Assembly: GCA_963377175.1 (NCBI GenBank)
Contig: CAUJNA010003101.1
Coordinates: 476,001 to 540,000 of the forward strand
Reading direction: 5' to 3'
Length of the DNA: 64,000 bases
From: Effrenium voratum
Lineage: Eukaryota > Sar > Dinophyceae > Suessiales > Symbiodiniaceae
Position 1 is the first letter of the stretch. Each line of letters starts with the position of its first letter. The notes under the pieces are model-generated. The model ran no database searches. It was not told the origin of the DNA and saw nothing but the letters and a program-made list of their open reading frames with translations. A program made the position numbers and the translations under genes. This document shows, piece by piece, positions 1-12,692 of the stretch.

Positions 1-784
1 TACCTACCCTTTTTGCTTTTCAGGAGAGTGAATAATTTTGAGATGTTTTTTCTGTATTCACTCCCGTTTTATTAATCGCTATCTAACATTATTGTGCGGG
101 TGCCTCCGAGGTTGGGGCAATCCGTGGTGAATCCATGGCCAAGCTTTTGGCAACGCATGGCCAAGCTTTGTTCCCACTCTGGAGCCGCTGCTCCTCCACA
201 AATAGACGCTGCTTCTCCTTGTCCGAGCAGAAGCCTTCGAGAAGCCGGGAAAGCAACCCATCGCTCTGCTGATTGGATCAATATAGCAGCAATAAAGCAC
301 AAGGAATACTCAGGGACCGGAAAGCCGCGATACCAAAGCAAAGCAGGGTTTGAATGGGTCCCAAGATTGGACTCCTTAAAGCATAAGTACTGTCAGGTAC
401 ACGCAGTCCGTCACGTTTAGTCTGCCTACTTTGACGGGAAGTTGGCGCGACTATTGTACCAATGGAAGCAGCCAAAGCATCAAGCGGGGGCGACTGCGAA
501 TTGCGGGTTGTCAGAATCAAGGAAAAACAATTTGAGGAGAGTTTTCTGTTCGGTTGCTATTGGGGTGGCTGCTCTCTTTTGTTGGACGAACCATTGGACA
601 AAGCCTCTTGCCTCGACGCAAAGCCAACTGGCCTGGGCAACCTCTGAGTCAAAGCAGTACCAATGCACACCGGCTGGGGATGCTTTGTGATGGGGGACCC
701 TGTGGAGGACATCATTGACATAGATGTCAACCAGGTGAGGCAGGATCCACTCACAAATGTAATTACTACAGCACTTCTAACTAA
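1..784. other. No gene recognised
   Basis: Ordinary mixed-composition sequence ahead of the first repeat block. Short open frames exist on both strands, but none carries a recognisable motif or a convincing exon between splice signals. It may be intergenic or intronic. Confidence 0.4.
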
Positions 785-814
785 ATGTTCAAAGGGTGTC
801 TAAGATGCCTCGTC

Positions 815-1198
815 TTGGTGTGTGTGTGTGTGTGGTGTGTGTGTATGTGTATGTGTGTATGTGTGTATGTGTGTATGTGTGTATGCGTGTATGTGTGTAT
901 GTGTGTAAGTGTGTATGTGTGTATGTGTGTATGTGTGTATGTGTGTTTGTGCGTTTGTGTGTATGTGTGTTTGTGTGTGTTTGTGTGTGCTTGTGTGTGT
1001 TTGTGTGTGTTTGTGTGTGTTTGAGTGTGTTTGAGTGTGTATGTGTGTATGTGTGTATGTGTGTATGTGTGTATGTGTGTATGTGTGTATGTGTGTATGT
1101 GTGTATGTGTGTATGTGTGTATGTGTGTATGTGTGTATGTGCGTATGTGCGTATGCGCGTATGTGCGTATGTGCGTACGTGCGTATGTGTGTCTGTGG
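815..1198. repeat. (TGTGTA)/(TGTGTT) microsatellite array
   Basis: About 380 bp of alternating purine-pyrimidine sequence, mainly the 8-bp unit GTGTATGT. A central stretch of GTGTTTGT variants lies at about 945-1035, and GCGTATGT variants lie at the right end. It gives open frames on both strands (Cys/Val and Thr/His repeats) that are artefacts of the unit length. Confidence 0.95.
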
Positions 1199-1239
1199 TG
1201 CCGTGGTGGTGGCGGTGGCGCGGCAGGCGAAAGTCGCCG

Positions 1240-1640
1240 CGGCGCTGATGCTGATGCTGATGCCGCGATGGATGATGCCGATGCGATGAGCGTGATGTCA
1301 TGGAGGCTGGATGAGTGCTGGTGATAAAAGGCAGGTGCAGCGCGCAGGTATGCAGGTGTTGGTGTAGAAAGGCAGAAGGCAGGTGTTGCAGGTATGCAGG
1401 CGAGAAAGGGCAGGGGCAACATAGGGGCGTCAGGCGTCAGAAAGGCAGGTTAGAAGGCCATAGGAAGGCCTGCAGGGAGGCCAGAAAAGGCCACAGCGGC
1501 AGGTGTTGTGCAAAAGGCAGGAAGGTCAGGAAGGCCTCATACAAACGGTCAGAAGGTCAGAAGCAGCACAAGCAGAAAGGCTATAGGTTATTGGCAGTGG
1601 GGCAGAAAGGCAGAAAGGCTATAGGTGTACACAGAGAAGG
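1240..1640. repeat. Degenerate GATGCC and AGGCAGAAGGC minisatellites
   Basis: A short run of GATGCTGATGC units (about 1245-1285) passes into about 300 bp of loosely repeated AGAAAGGCAGG / AGAAGGCC words. The units are degenerate and no reading frame looks protein-like. Confidence 0.7.
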
Positions 1641-2005
1641 CTATATAACAGAGCAATATATGTTATATACAGAAGGACATGTTATATAAAGAAGATAATA
1701 AGATACAGATATGTACAGATGAAGTAGTCAGAAAATAAGTATGGAAAGTGGCGTTGGTGTTGGAAAGGGGGAAAGGGAAAGGGAAAGGGAAAGGGAGGAG
1801 GGCGGAAAGGCCAGACACAGACACAGGAGGCACTATGCAGATATTATGATAACACACAGATAACAGATAACAGAGTATTATATAGCGTCATGGATCCTCA
1901 CACATGACACATGATGGATGCATGTGGCTGCATGTATGCATGTATATACATACATATATAACAGAGCAGAATAATATATACAAAGGTGGGCCAGGTGGGT
2001 GTGTG
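1641..2005. other. Low-complexity, AT-rich sequence; no gene
   Basis: Contains TATATAACAG words, a (GGGAAA)n tract at about 1765-1797 and ATGTATACATACATA words. No coding signal was seen. Confidence 0.5.
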
Positions 2006-2039
2006 TGCCGCAGGGCGCATGGGCGCGCATGGGCGGCTA

Positions 2040-2345
2040 CATGGCGCCGCACATACGCACGGAGGCGCGCCGGGCGCAGTTCGCCGCGCTGGCGGCTGCG
2101 GTGCCGCAGGCGCGCGGCGCAGCGCCGTGGCGCTGCAGGCCGGTGGCGCGTGGCGCCGCGGCGCCGGCGGCGCTGGTTCGTGGCGCCGCGGCGCTTGGGC
2201 GCTGGGCGCCGCGGCGCTGGGCGCCGCAAGGCCGCATGCCGCGGCGCGCGGCGCGGGGCCGCGGGCGCTGGGCGCCGCGGCGCTAAGGCTTGGCGCCTGG
2301 CGCGGCGCCGCAGGCCGGCGCCGCCTGGCGCCGCGCAGGCTACCG
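2040..2345. repeat. Extreme GC block of palindromic GGCGCC/GCCGCGGC words
   Basis: Roughly 300 bp of almost pure G+C built from overlapping self-complementary words (GGCGCCGCGGCGCT and close variants). Nearly all six frames are open because stop codons are A/T-rich. The Ala/Arg/Gly-rich translations are therefore not evidence for a protein. It should fold into strong hairpins. Confidence 0.85.
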
Positions 2346-2519
2346 AGCCACTGGAAGGTCAAGGCTACCAAGCGCTTTGGCGGCTGGCCGAGACAATGGG
2401 CGCCGAGAAGCACTGGCGCTGGTGTCGAGGTTACCACATGGCCGAGTCAACATTGATACAACACTGGCACATTGAGGCTGATTACATATCACAGAATGTA
2501 CTGGCACAAATATAGCGAT

Positions 2520-2935
2520 ATTACATATCATTATATACCATTAATGAAGAAGATCACTGCTTTACAGACAATATGCATACACACATACATATACAATATA
2601 TATAACAATATATAACACATATATAACAGATATATTATATAAATAATAAGAGTACAATAATACATTAATAATATATTTTCCTATAAAATATAAATTCCAA
2701 TTTTCAAATAACATAATATATAACAGAAATAATGATAATATATAACATGATTAATAATACAGATAAATAAGATAACAAGACAAATACATAATATATATAA
2801 TATATTAACAGATATTATATAATATATAATATATAATAATATAATATATAACAGATAATAACATAACAAAGATAATATATAATACATAATAAGATGATGG
2901 GTCATACTAACATATCAATACAATATGATAATACG
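2520..2935. repeat. AT-rich block
   Basis: About 400 bp made largely of TATATAA, ATAATAT and ATAACAGATA words, abutting GC-rich and GT-rich blocks. It contains no gene. Its composition is far from the rest of the window. Confidence 0.85.
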
Positions 2936-2974
2936 CATAGGCAAAGGCAAAGGCAGGAATGAGTTTCAACCCTC

Positions 2975-3390
<416 letters not shown>

Positions 3391-3564
3391 GGGGAAACCA
3401 GAAGGAAACCCTCCATCATTCTCAGGCCCCCGAGATTCACACAACTCCATCTAAACACTCGGTTTCTACGAGATCTCACATCCCAAAACGACAAAACAAC
3501 TTTTGGGCTTCCAACAGACCTCACTCTGCCTGACGCCTGCCTGACGCCTGACTCTGCTGGCGGC

Positions 3565-3690
3565 TTAGCTGCGGGGCGCGTGGTAGAGGGCCACCCCCAT
3601 GGTGGAGACCACGTCGCTCCGGGCCCAGGCCTTGCCAGTGATGGGGCACACCAACCAGGCGGCCTGGTACTGCCAGCAGTCCAGCTCCTT
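3565..3690 (-). CDS. Candidate terminal exon, unknown product
   Basis: The minus-strand frame ends at a TAA (3567-3565) and reads AAWLVCPITGKAWARSD then VVSTMGVALYHAPRS. The composition is plausible for a protein, and there are acceptor-like AGs upstream, for example CAG|GC at about 3664. It lies downstream of the SAM-domain exons on the same strand and could be the last exon of that gene, but no join was proved. I do not recognise the family. Confidence 0.4.
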   Translation of the reverse strand, partial: KELDCWQYQAAWLVCPITGKAWARSDVVSTMGVALYHAPRS

Positions 3691-3854
3691 CCGACGTTCG
3701 GGATTCCGAGGCTTTGGTTTCAAGAAACGGAGCCCCAGGCTTTCCTTGTTCCAGAAGGATGAAGATGACCATGAAGCAAATGGGCTCCAGAAACATGGCT
3801 TTCCCACAAGAAGCGGAGCCCATGCCTTCATTCCCTTATTTTCCTGAGACCCGC

Positions 3855-3906
3855 CGAGCAAGCGCAGAGGGCGAAAGTAGATGGCGGAAGCTCCTTTGGG
3901 GAAGTA
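3855..3906 (-). CDS. Weak exon candidate, unknown product
   Basis: The minus frame reads GASAIYFRPLRLLGG and is followed by a GT that could be a donor. It lies between the two neighbouring exon candidates on the same strand. It is supported only by composition and position. Confidence 0.2.
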
Positions 3907-4554
3907 AAGGCCATGACTAAGCCATGGGAATTTGTGCCATTGTTGACATTGTAAGTGTGCTGGGTTTGGGTTGGACACTTTTGGACTTGGTAGATATGGC
4001 AAGGGGGGCCCTTAGTCCAAAAGTGTCCAAGGGATACTTCTGAGTTTATCCCCCTGCAAAGTTGAAAGGGATAAGGAAAAAACAAAAAGGCAAATGGGGC
4101 AGAACAGTTGGGGCCAGGTCCCTCCAAGCAGATTTCACCAGAAACCAACGGAAAGCAACGCTTCCAAGTTCCAAGATCTTTCCCTTGCAAACATCCGGGT
4201 TAGAACGTGTTCTGCCGTTGTCATTTCTTGTATGGTCCAAAAATTGAAGGCCGCACTGGGCCACCGAGCCCGAGGTCTTGCCATGGCAAATGAATTACTT
4301 GAGTAGCTCACGTATCCGACATCTGGAATCCTAGGGGACCTTCATGGCTCCGTTCACCCCAAGGCGAGATGAGTCACACTCAACACCCGGTACTAAAATG
4401 GTCTCCCCAGAACCATGCAAAGATGTACCAAGGCGGACTTCCGCACCCGTTCGTGACTTTATGGCTATGAATTGCCCCTCAGTCCCTCATCTTATTTCTT
4501 GGATTGTCCCTTACTTTCATCTACCCGAATCGGTTTTGAGGACGTGGCTCAGCC

Positions 4555-4673
4555 AACAGCGGACGGTGGCTCCTCCTCGCTGAGCGGCGGCTCCCGCCGC
4601 ACCAGGCGCCCAGAGGAGGGCTCCAGGCGCCAGTGGCGGATCCGGTCCAAGGCGTCGCTGCTGAGCGCGGGGC
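4555..4673 (-). CDS. Candidate exon, Glu/Pro/Arg-rich
   Basis: A CCAG|GC acceptor and a GTTG|GC donor bound a frame containing SSDALDRIRHWRLEPSSGR followed by LVRREPPLSEEEPP. The segment RHWRLEPSSGRLVRRE faintly recalls the 'RWRLDLATG' strand of carotenoid cleavage oxygenases, but no metal-binding His motif was seen nearby. The identity is therefore left open. It sits downstream of the SAM exons and may belong to that gene. The local GC content is high. Confidence 0.45.
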
Positions 4674-5159
4674 CTGGCGAACCCTCGGCCCGCGGCCGCG
4701 CTTCGGGCACCGGTCCCAGACGGTCCCACGTGTTTCTCTGCCCAAAGCGTATGGAAAGTCAGTGAGCAAAATGTCTACAATTTCCCTCACCAAGAACAGT
4801 CCACGCACTCCACGCTCAAGCCGCTTGCCAAAGCCCCAAAAGTTGGTGACTAAAGACCCGGCCTTCGGCCGGCACGCCCTTCTGCAGCACCAAGGCCCTG
4901 ACCTCCCGCTGGCTCCTTGGTCGACCAAAACTCCCGTCACCGTGGTCCACGGCCATGGGAATCCCAATCCTCACCCAGAGAATATATGGGACCTGAGAAT
5001 TTGACCAACATTTGGAGGGTACCAATGTGGGCTTTGGAGTGCATACATGGAGTGTTTGGGAATGGTTGTGCGGATTCCCTATGGATGGTTGACTTGTGAC
5101 CATCGCCAAATAGCCTTGGATAAGTTTCCAAAAACTGTCGACCACGTTCAATGAATAGA

Positions 5160-5200
5160 AACAAACTGAAACCAGTGCCGTTTGTCCCCAGTGACCACAT
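5160..5200. repeat. Dispersed repeat copy (ACTGAAACCAGTGCC family)
   Basis: AAACTGAAACCAGTGCCGT here recurs with few changes at 55743 and 63050. See the element entries at 55735 and 63030. Confidence 0.55.
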
Positions 5201-5748
5201 GAACCGTTGAGGCCTCCTGATCTGGGTCTCTAATAATGATGGGTGATGTGCTGGTGATCAAGCCAAGGAGATGCTCCGAAGATCAGAAACAAGAAGCCCC
5301 ACAAAGTCTCACAACCCATGTATTTGATCTATGGTTCATTAAGCATTTGAGCAGGCGCCGTCAATATTAAGCATATTCGTGACACCTGCAATGCAAAGTA
5401 TAAGCACCTGCAATGCAAAGCATAAACATATTGATAGGATGGTTCAGAACCTCAATGCACGTGGTCCACCAATTCAAGACACATCCCAACTCCATCCTTC
5501 CGGCCCCTCGCCCCGGCCCCTTGCCCCCAATCTGCGACCCAGAATCGACCTACCCCGCCTGTGGACACTCAGGGTTTATGTGAGCCATGGGCAAGGCTCC
5601 TTATACGGCCTATGGTCATGGTTGCTTTCATAGTAGTCATGAACAATGGTCGATAAGGACCCTTAAATACCACCAGGTGGAGGACCATCGGTCTTTCAGG
5701 CGTGGCTCATGTCGCATCCTTGGGATTGGCTCCGGGGCGCTGCCTTGC

Positions 5749-5825
5749 CTTGGCCTGGCCCTTGGCCTGCGCCAACTCCGCGCTCAGCAGCTTCCGGACC
5801 CCGAACGGCAGGTGGAAGGGCGGCC
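5749..5825 (-). CDS. SAM-domain protein, exon 3 (C-terminal SAM helix)
   Basis: After a TGCAG acceptor the exon reads FHLPFGVRKLLSAELAQAK, matching the last part of a SAM domain, where a conserved small/Gly-Xaa-Arg-Lys precedes the long C-terminal helix. The split codon G|GG joins exon 2 in frame to give DEDLSGPPFHLPFG. The 3' end is set at CCAAG|GC, although an earlier CAG|GC is possible. The Ala/Gln-rich tail suggests a long helix leaving the domain. Confidence 0.75.
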
Positions 5826-6089
5826 CTGCAGCCCACCAAAGCACGTCCGTGAACTCACGGATACATCTGCACTTTTTAAGAAGAAATTCGAAAGCAGAAA
5901 AAAAGGGATGCCCAAGTAAAGGACCTACATTGTGGTGAGCTTGTTTTAACCTCGGGCAGGCTCGCAAATATCATGGATGCATCATACTCGAAAACGCCGA
6001 AGAAACAAAGCAAGCATCATACTATGATGCAACTACGTACATTGTATGTAGCGCTGCTCAACACGCTCTATCGCAATTTCGGCTTGCGC

Positions 6090-6186
6090 CTGACAAGTCC
6101 TCGTCTGTGATCTCGCTGAGCACACGACCAGAAATGGACTCCTTGCGGAATCGCTGCTGCAATTCCTCATCCAGCCCCAGCGTCTC
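6090..6186 (-). CDS. SAM-domain protein, exon 2 (central helices)
   Basis: The acceptor CAAG|GAG and the non-canonical donor TCAG|GC bound 97 bp encoding ETLGLDEELQQRFRKE then SISGRVLSEITDEDL. This is the core of a SAM domain: the Leu-Gly-Leu turn, the 'Phe...Ile-Xaa-Gly...Leu' strip and the terminal Thr-Asp-Glu-Asp-Leu. Phase is consistent with both flanking exons. Its intron to exon 3 begins GC. Confidence 0.8.
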
Positions 6187-6901
6187 CTTGTGTCTCATGA
6201 GAGTCATCCGGGGTCGGAACTTGACCGCTACGGTTGGATGAAAGCAGGAAAGGCTCAATTCCCCCTCCCCTAATTACCCCCTTACTTACCGACATAAAGG
6301 GAATTGCGAAATCGACTTTCACTCTGGTGCAGTCGTTGGGGAGAGGGTGGAGCTCGCCTAAAGCAATTGCATTTTGCTTTGATCGATGTGTCCGCCCGAA
6401 GGGCTAAAGCAAACTCCTCCCCTCTCAAAATGGCATCCGGAATCATTTCGTAGGCCAAGTAGGGAAAGCACTGATTCAATGCTGACATGTCTGCCGAATA
6501 AAATCATCCACGATCAAGCTCCTATCCGCCTCAAGACTCACACAACCCTAACCTGCTACACGGATTCCCCCTCTGCCCTTTTCCACCAACCCACCAAACA
6601 ACAAACACCAACCTCCAAACAAAAGCCACACAACCCCAACCTCCAAGCGCTTCAACTTCTCTCTCCAACGCTTCAGCTGTTGCCACCCGAACCAAAGAAA
6701 GCAATACTCAGTGATCGGAATGGTAGTGCACACTCACCCAAACCGCATCAAGCAAACGCAAAACTTGGTCGACACCCCGCAAAGGGATAACAGCAAGAGG
6801 GTATATATGTGTGTTGATCCTTGAGGTGTCAACGTTCAAACCAACCCGCCGTTGTCAACGCCCAAACCAACCCGCCCAAAGCCCTGAAAGAGCCACGGCG
6901 C

Positions 6902-7002
6902 CAGGAAGTCGCAGACCTGGTCCACAGACCACTCCCCCAGCGCCGGGCGGCTGCGGAGTCGGAAGGCCACCGCCATGGCGGAAGATCGGTGGTGATTGGG
7001 TG
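6902..7002 (-). CDS. SAM-domain protein, exon 1 (WSVDQVCDFL)
   Basis: This exon carries the first SAM helix, ALGEWSVDQVCDFL. Its phase-0 end at CTG|GC (a GC donor) joins directly to ETLGLDEE in exon 2, which restores the usual spacing of a SAM domain. SAM domains are about 65-residue five-helix bundles that mediate protein-protein or RNA contacts. The protein's other domains are unclear, so partner and location cannot be inferred. A Met at 6976-6974 is either the start or an internal residue; a CAG acceptor at about 7004 would extend the exon. The 5' boundary is therefore uncertain. Confidence 0.75.
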
Positions 7003-10000
7003 CTGAGCCAACTGGCAAAAGCGGTTGGGGTCAGCAAAGGTCTTGGAATTTGTTCCAAACGGGATTGTCTGGGCTAAACGTCGTAGAATTTTGTTCAACA
7101 CCATTTGGTTTGTCTCTCCAATCCAAATGGCGTTCCGAACAACACAAATGGGGTGTTTTTTCTTGGGAAGCCCCATTGATGATTGTGCGGAGGAGAACAT
7201 GTGACGGATGTCTCTGAATATGGGCAACACCTGGGAAACACCAGAACAGGTACTTGTTTCTCACTGGCTTCCCTTTCCAGCCACCCAAGACAGGTGAACT
7301 CACACCAAGACGCGCCTATGTGTGACAGCCCTGCTAGGGCCCCTCAAGCTGGATAATCAATCGTCTGGATCCAGCCAGTCGTGCCGGAGTTTACTGAGAA
7401 TAACGTATCAGCCGCAAACAATGCAGCTTCAATACTTTACAGTACTTGTTTCTGTAATCTTCATGCAGCTGCAAAATACTCAATGAAATTGAGACTGGTG
7501 GCTGTCAATGGAGCACCGTGGATTCAGCAAATCCAAACAAGTATTTTTGTCAAACCTCGGCATGTCGCAAACAAGTGCAGTTTTTGAACTGGTTTGTGCG
7601 CCCACGTTGTCAAGCATGATCATGTTGAGAACACAGCCCACCAAAACCGTTGTATCTACTCAAGCCTTCATTTCATTCACTAAGAAGTGCTTCTTTTCAC
7701 GGCATCCATCAAAATCGTTGTTGGGAACTTCCGGGCGCAGGAATCAGGGAGCAGCAGTGGAGCAAATGCACCCGTCCCAGGCCTAGATCCTTGATCTGGC
7801 GCATCTCACTCGCAGGCACAGCCATGACGCAAACTCCCTGGCGGCCGCGAGGGCTTTGAAGGCTTCCAATTCCACGGATAACACGTTGATCAAAAACCCA
7901 GCCCTTGAACGTTCCAAATAGGCTGCAAACAGAAGACTTTATTTTTAAACAATGCATAGCGACAAAAAGGTTCCAACCTGAAGAGCTTGAGGATCAATCT
8001 GTCTCGCCTACTTGGCATTCCTCCAGAGTCAAAGACCCCGTCGCACCCTGCTTGCCCTCCGTTCTCCTTTGGACTAGGTTGCCTTGGCAAGAGAATCCGC
8101 GCTGTGTTTTTTTTCCAAGGTGTTCCCTTGAGGATAAGCTGTCTTTCGGCAAGAGCCTCCGAATGGGAAATCTGTGCTTGGCTGTTGGCCTCTCCAGAAG
8201 CTCTGTTCTGAAAGGCCAGTTGCTCCGGGGACCTGCGGAATGTTGAACCGGAATTTTAAGTCGAGCACCTCCTATGGGGACAATGCTGGAGATGAGGGCT
8301 AGCTAGTGGGTCACGAAAGGTCATTTCCAACTTCCAACCACTTTGCCCTGGTGTCGTCGCAAGGGATTCCGAGATTCTGACTGAAGGCTTGCTGAAACGG
8401 ATCGTGCATGGAAAGGCATCTGAAGAACATTGACTCAGTGATACCGGTGCCTCAAGCTTAAACCCCTAGTTGTTAAACAAAATCATCCAGTATCACAGAA
8501 ACGCCAAATGCCTGCTGTCACAGCGGGGTGCAAAGGCATGTCCCCACCCCGAAAACCAAAGCAGGGCTCCCGGCTATGATGACGAACAAGTTGAAGGCAG
8601 CGGAGCCTTCAAAGCGCCAATGGATAGACCGGGTGTCAGAAGGCTTTGCTGGGCCCGCCTTTAAGAAACTGTGGAGAAGGACTCCAACATTAAAACAAAA
8701 ACAAAAACATGCAACGTGCAAGGGCCCGGGAGGTCACTTTAAGTAACCATCGAATGCCAGGGTCAAATATCCTGCTGTGCTTGATTGAGATCGGCGTCCA
8801 GAATTACGTCTGACTAATGATCGATGCATGTCGATGCTGCTACACCTCCCCCTCCAAGATGGTGGATCCAGAAATCGGCAAACTGGGTCTTGGCCATACG
8901 AAACAAAAGGCTTATCTTCTGCTCATGGCCTTGAGCATGCCCTCCGATTGCAAAGCTTGGCCAAGGTTTCACTCCGGCAAAACCCCGGGCCTACGATGGT
9001 GGCTGGCCCCAGCTCTCCAGCAAAGCAGCCGTTCCTGGCTCGCCAAAGGCTTCAAACGAGACCAGAAACACGGAGGGAAGAACCCTGTGGTTCTCATGTT
9101 GGCCCCATATTTAGAACCCCGCTCCGAATTGGCACGATCCAACTTCGGGGGTTCTTCAGGGCCCCTGCCCCCCGGGAATTGCACAATGCTCGGCCAAAGG
9201 AAATCCGAAAACGCAAAAAGACGAAAGCGCTGACCAACAGCCAGGTGAGGAATCCCACGAGAATCCCTGAAACACTATAATTACAGGAACCCCGTTCCAT
9301 TCTATTGGTGGATGAAAGGAAGCCCAACCTGTCAAACATAAAATGTACTTGCAAATGATCCTCGAAGTTGCGTCTGTTCAAGACCAAATCATACCAAATT
9401 GGCGTTGGCGCGCGGAGAAGCCCACACAAACTTGACATGCGTGAGAGGACATTTGACACCATTGTGGTACTCAATGTTACCTTGAGACGTTGCTCAAAGG
9501 GGCGTTGACATGGCTCACTGATGTTGACTCATGGACAGTCCGCGCAACTAACAAAGCCGAATCGCCGCTGGAGAAAGGGGGCTCAAGCTTGCTTGAAGCA
9601 AGGAAACTGCGACAGGATGGGGAAACTGGTGCTATTGAACTGCGAACAGAGCAGTTGCAAGACTGAAGGATGGCCAAGACTTCCGACTCCACACCCCAAG
9701 TTTGGCCGGGGGCGCCCTATGATCTCCACTACAGAGAGCAGAATCTCTGGCCTTGAATGCAGTGCTCCACACTTGCCACAGGCACTTCAAAATGAAGGCT
9801 GGCTACCAGACAGTCAATGTGAGTCAAACCAGAGGCAGGTACTCAAGGAGTCTACCCAAGTTTCGATTCTAGCTGTGACGGCACCCCAGCCTTGTTTCTG
9901 CCAAGGTCGAGGGGCTGCAAGGAACATGCACAACATGTCCAACATCGCTTCAAGCACCAGAAAGACCCTCCCGCCTTTCTCAAGGTTTTCATTCCTTCCA

Positions 10001-10899
10001 TCTGCGGAGGCGTCCCATCAAAGCAACTCGGAAAATGCCAATGCCCAGTTCGTCAAGGAAAACTTTCTGGCACGCCCCGACGGTGACTCACCAAAGAGGC
10101 AAGTGAAAGGCATACAAGCAAATACAAAAAACTGCCGTGGGAAAGAAATCGCGCGTCCCTCCTTTATGTGTCTTCTATGTTTGTCACAAAAGTATCCCGC
10201 TGTATGCTCCAAAAGGTGATGCTCAGGCCTAGCAAGCGAAGAAGTGCAGGGAACACTATGGTTCAGTTGGGTGAAATGGATGGCAAAACCTTCCCCATAA
10301 TTATTTTTCTGACGGAAAGGAATTGCACCATCTACTTTCACCGGACAGGCTACCCAACTGGCTGTGGCGAAACACTGAAGGATACACAAAAAGGAACACA
10401 ATCTCCTGTCGGTCTGTTCCGCAAATACATGCCCACCCCAAATGGAGATGTTCCCGTGGACAAAGCAATTGACAACACCGACCTGCCCAAAGCTCTGAGT
10501 CCTCTGGGTCCGAAACATTTAAGCCACACCCAACTGCAAGCACCCGTCCCACAAACCAACAAACCAACAAACCAACAAACACACACAATTCTGCCCAAGT
10601 AGTTCAAGGGAGGAGGTGAGTCCTGTCGTCAAAACTCCGATTTTTGCAAACATCAGAATGGCGGCCTTCTTCACACACCCACCCATTAGAAAGGGCACCC
10701 TCAAAGATGGGCGTTGCCCCCCTTCAAACAAAAAGGTGTGTCGAAATTGGGCTTGGACCATTTCAATGGTGGCCTTCTTTTTGCTTTCCCGTTTAACCAA
10801 GCTAATCAAAAGGGGTACCTTGCCCCGAAGAAACACACACCCGTACGCATCCTTCTCACTGGGCCCCAAATGGATTTGCTGGCTTGCGGTGCTCCAAAT

Positions 10900-11110
10900 A
10901 CCACGGGCTTCCAAAAAAGCGCTAAAACACGCAAACAACCCCAAGCACGCCAAACCCTCCCAAATCCACGCAAACTCCAAACACTTCACATACCGCACAA
11001 TGGCAAAAACTCACAAAATCTCCAACACTCACAAACCTCCGAAAATTCCAAAAAAGCAAACTCCGAAAACCCCCCCAACTCCCAAGCTGCACAAACTCTT
11101 AACAAACTGA
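10900..11110. repeat. Degenerate AAACTCCAAAC-type minisatellite, copy 1
   Basis: Loose repeats of CAAACTCCAAA, CACAAACTCC and similar 10-11 bp words. The same word family returns at 11690-12150, separated by about 580 bp of unrelated DNA. Confidence 0.6.
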
Positions 11111-11689
11111 AAATCTTCAAGCGCCGGCCAACGATGCGGCTCTCCCCCGCTTTGTCTTGTGCCCTTGCGCAGGGCACAAAGGCAACGGTCGGCAAGGCGA
11201 TCTTCTTTGGAGAGGACTGTTGGCTCTTGGGGGTTTTGGGGTAATGAAATGGGGCTGCGATGGCTGAGTAATAAACATGTGACCCTCGGACAATGTGTTT
11301 GCTCGGCGTTTTGGGAATGACCGAATGAATAATATGTCCGTCATATGACGCTCACAATTGGTTTAAAGTTCGACAATCAACTGAGCGAAGAGCGTAACGA
11401 GAGAATAACATCATGCTTTCATGCAAAGCTCAATAGCCCAATTTTGATGGTAACAATTTGATCTTAATATCATTACTTCCTATGCCTCAAGTGCTTTCCG
11501 GACTTGGTTGAAGCCAGTGAATCCCACCAGAAAAGCTGCCGCAAGAACGTGGGGACTTCTTGAACGACGGTTTCCCCACTTTCTTGCTGCGGTTCCAACA
11601 GTGCTGAGAGGTTGCACTTTTGCTGGTGTCCTTATCATTTGGCTGGCGTGTGCGTGCAGTGCTGAGCGGGCGCACATAAACAAAAAGAA

Positions 11690-12150
11690 ACAAACCGCAG
11701 AAACACCCAAACTCACAAAGCTACTCGCACAACTCCAAACACTTCAAACATTCCAAAAACTCTCAACACTCCCAAAGCTCAAGAAAAAACACAAACTTCT
11801 AAAACTTCCAAAACTTCCAAAACTCCCAAACGTTAAAGAACTCTCAAAACTCCAAAGACTGCAAAACTCCCAAAACTCCGAAGCTCCCAAACTCGCGAAC
11901 CGCAAATAAAGAAATATTCTCAAACACACCCTCCAAGAACTCATGGAAGAACTTCAATCAAACCATCCACAAACTCTAATAGCTCAACAGAACTCCAACA
12001 AACTCTCCCAACAAACTCTAAACAAACTCTCAAACAACTCCCCGAACTCACTGACAAACTCGAAACACTCCAAACAAACTCCTCAAAAACTTAAGAACAG
12101 CAAAGAACTCTACACACTCCGAAGACAACTCCAAGCAAAGCCCCCCCTCT
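11690..12150. repeat. Degenerate AAACTCCCAAAC-type minisatellite, copy 2
   Basis: About 460 bp of ACTTCCAAAACTCCCAAAC-like words, strongly strand-asymmetric (A and C on the plus strand). Open frames across it are low complexity and not called as genes. Confidence 0.65.
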
Positions 12151-12617
12151 CAAAAACGAAAGTGGACCTGAAACCTGGGCTGCTAAAGGATTAACTTGCG
12201 CTGGGTGAAATGGACACCCCCATCAGCTTCCCCCCAATTGGGCTGGTTGGAAGTTGGGGGCTACCCCCATTTGGTTTGAAAAGCAATTTGGGGTTCAAAC
12301 CCCACATTCTCAGTCCAAACCAACTAGTGGGAAGCTGAAGTAGACCCACTAAAAACCACCTGAAAAGCTCCAAACCACTAACCCCAAAAGCACCAACCCA
12401 CGAAACCCGATAAAACACTTCCCACCAGAACCAACCAAAAACCCACCCCAAAACCCTCAAGAGAACCATCCGCATTCCCGGATGGTCGGGCACCCCGGCG
12501 CGGAGGAGCCCAGCGCCAAGAGCGTGAGGTTGGCCACGGTGCCGTTCCACACCTGGGGCGGTTGGTTTAAACAGATCTGATATTCGCATGTTGGTTGCGT
12601 TGATGTAAATCTTTGCT

Positions 12618-12692
12618 TTAAGAAGAAGAAGAAGAAGAAGACGCCACATCTGTACCGGTGGTTGTGTTGGTTTAAGAATAAGAAGAAGACAA
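12618..12692. repeat. (GAA)n tracts
   Basis: AAGAAGAAGAAGAAG at about 12620-12642 and a shorter AATAAGAAGAAGA at about 12675-12690, embedded in partly duplicated flanks (TGGTTTAA and neighbours). Confidence 0.6.

Noticed and set aside
781..1422. Long open frames on both strands over the GT-type repeat (Thr/His- and Cys/Val-rich)
   Set aside because: They are direct translations of a microsatellite; stops are absent because of the unit, with no independent coding signal.
1898..2515. Ala/Arg/Gly-rich frames of 150-200 codons on both strands
   Set aside because: Near-total G+C removes stop codons in all frames; composition tracks the palindromic words, not a protein.
4555..4673. Carotenoid cleavage oxygenase
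   Set aside because: Only one short segment resembles that family; no histidine motifs or further exons in order were found, and the neighbouring exons form a SAM domain.
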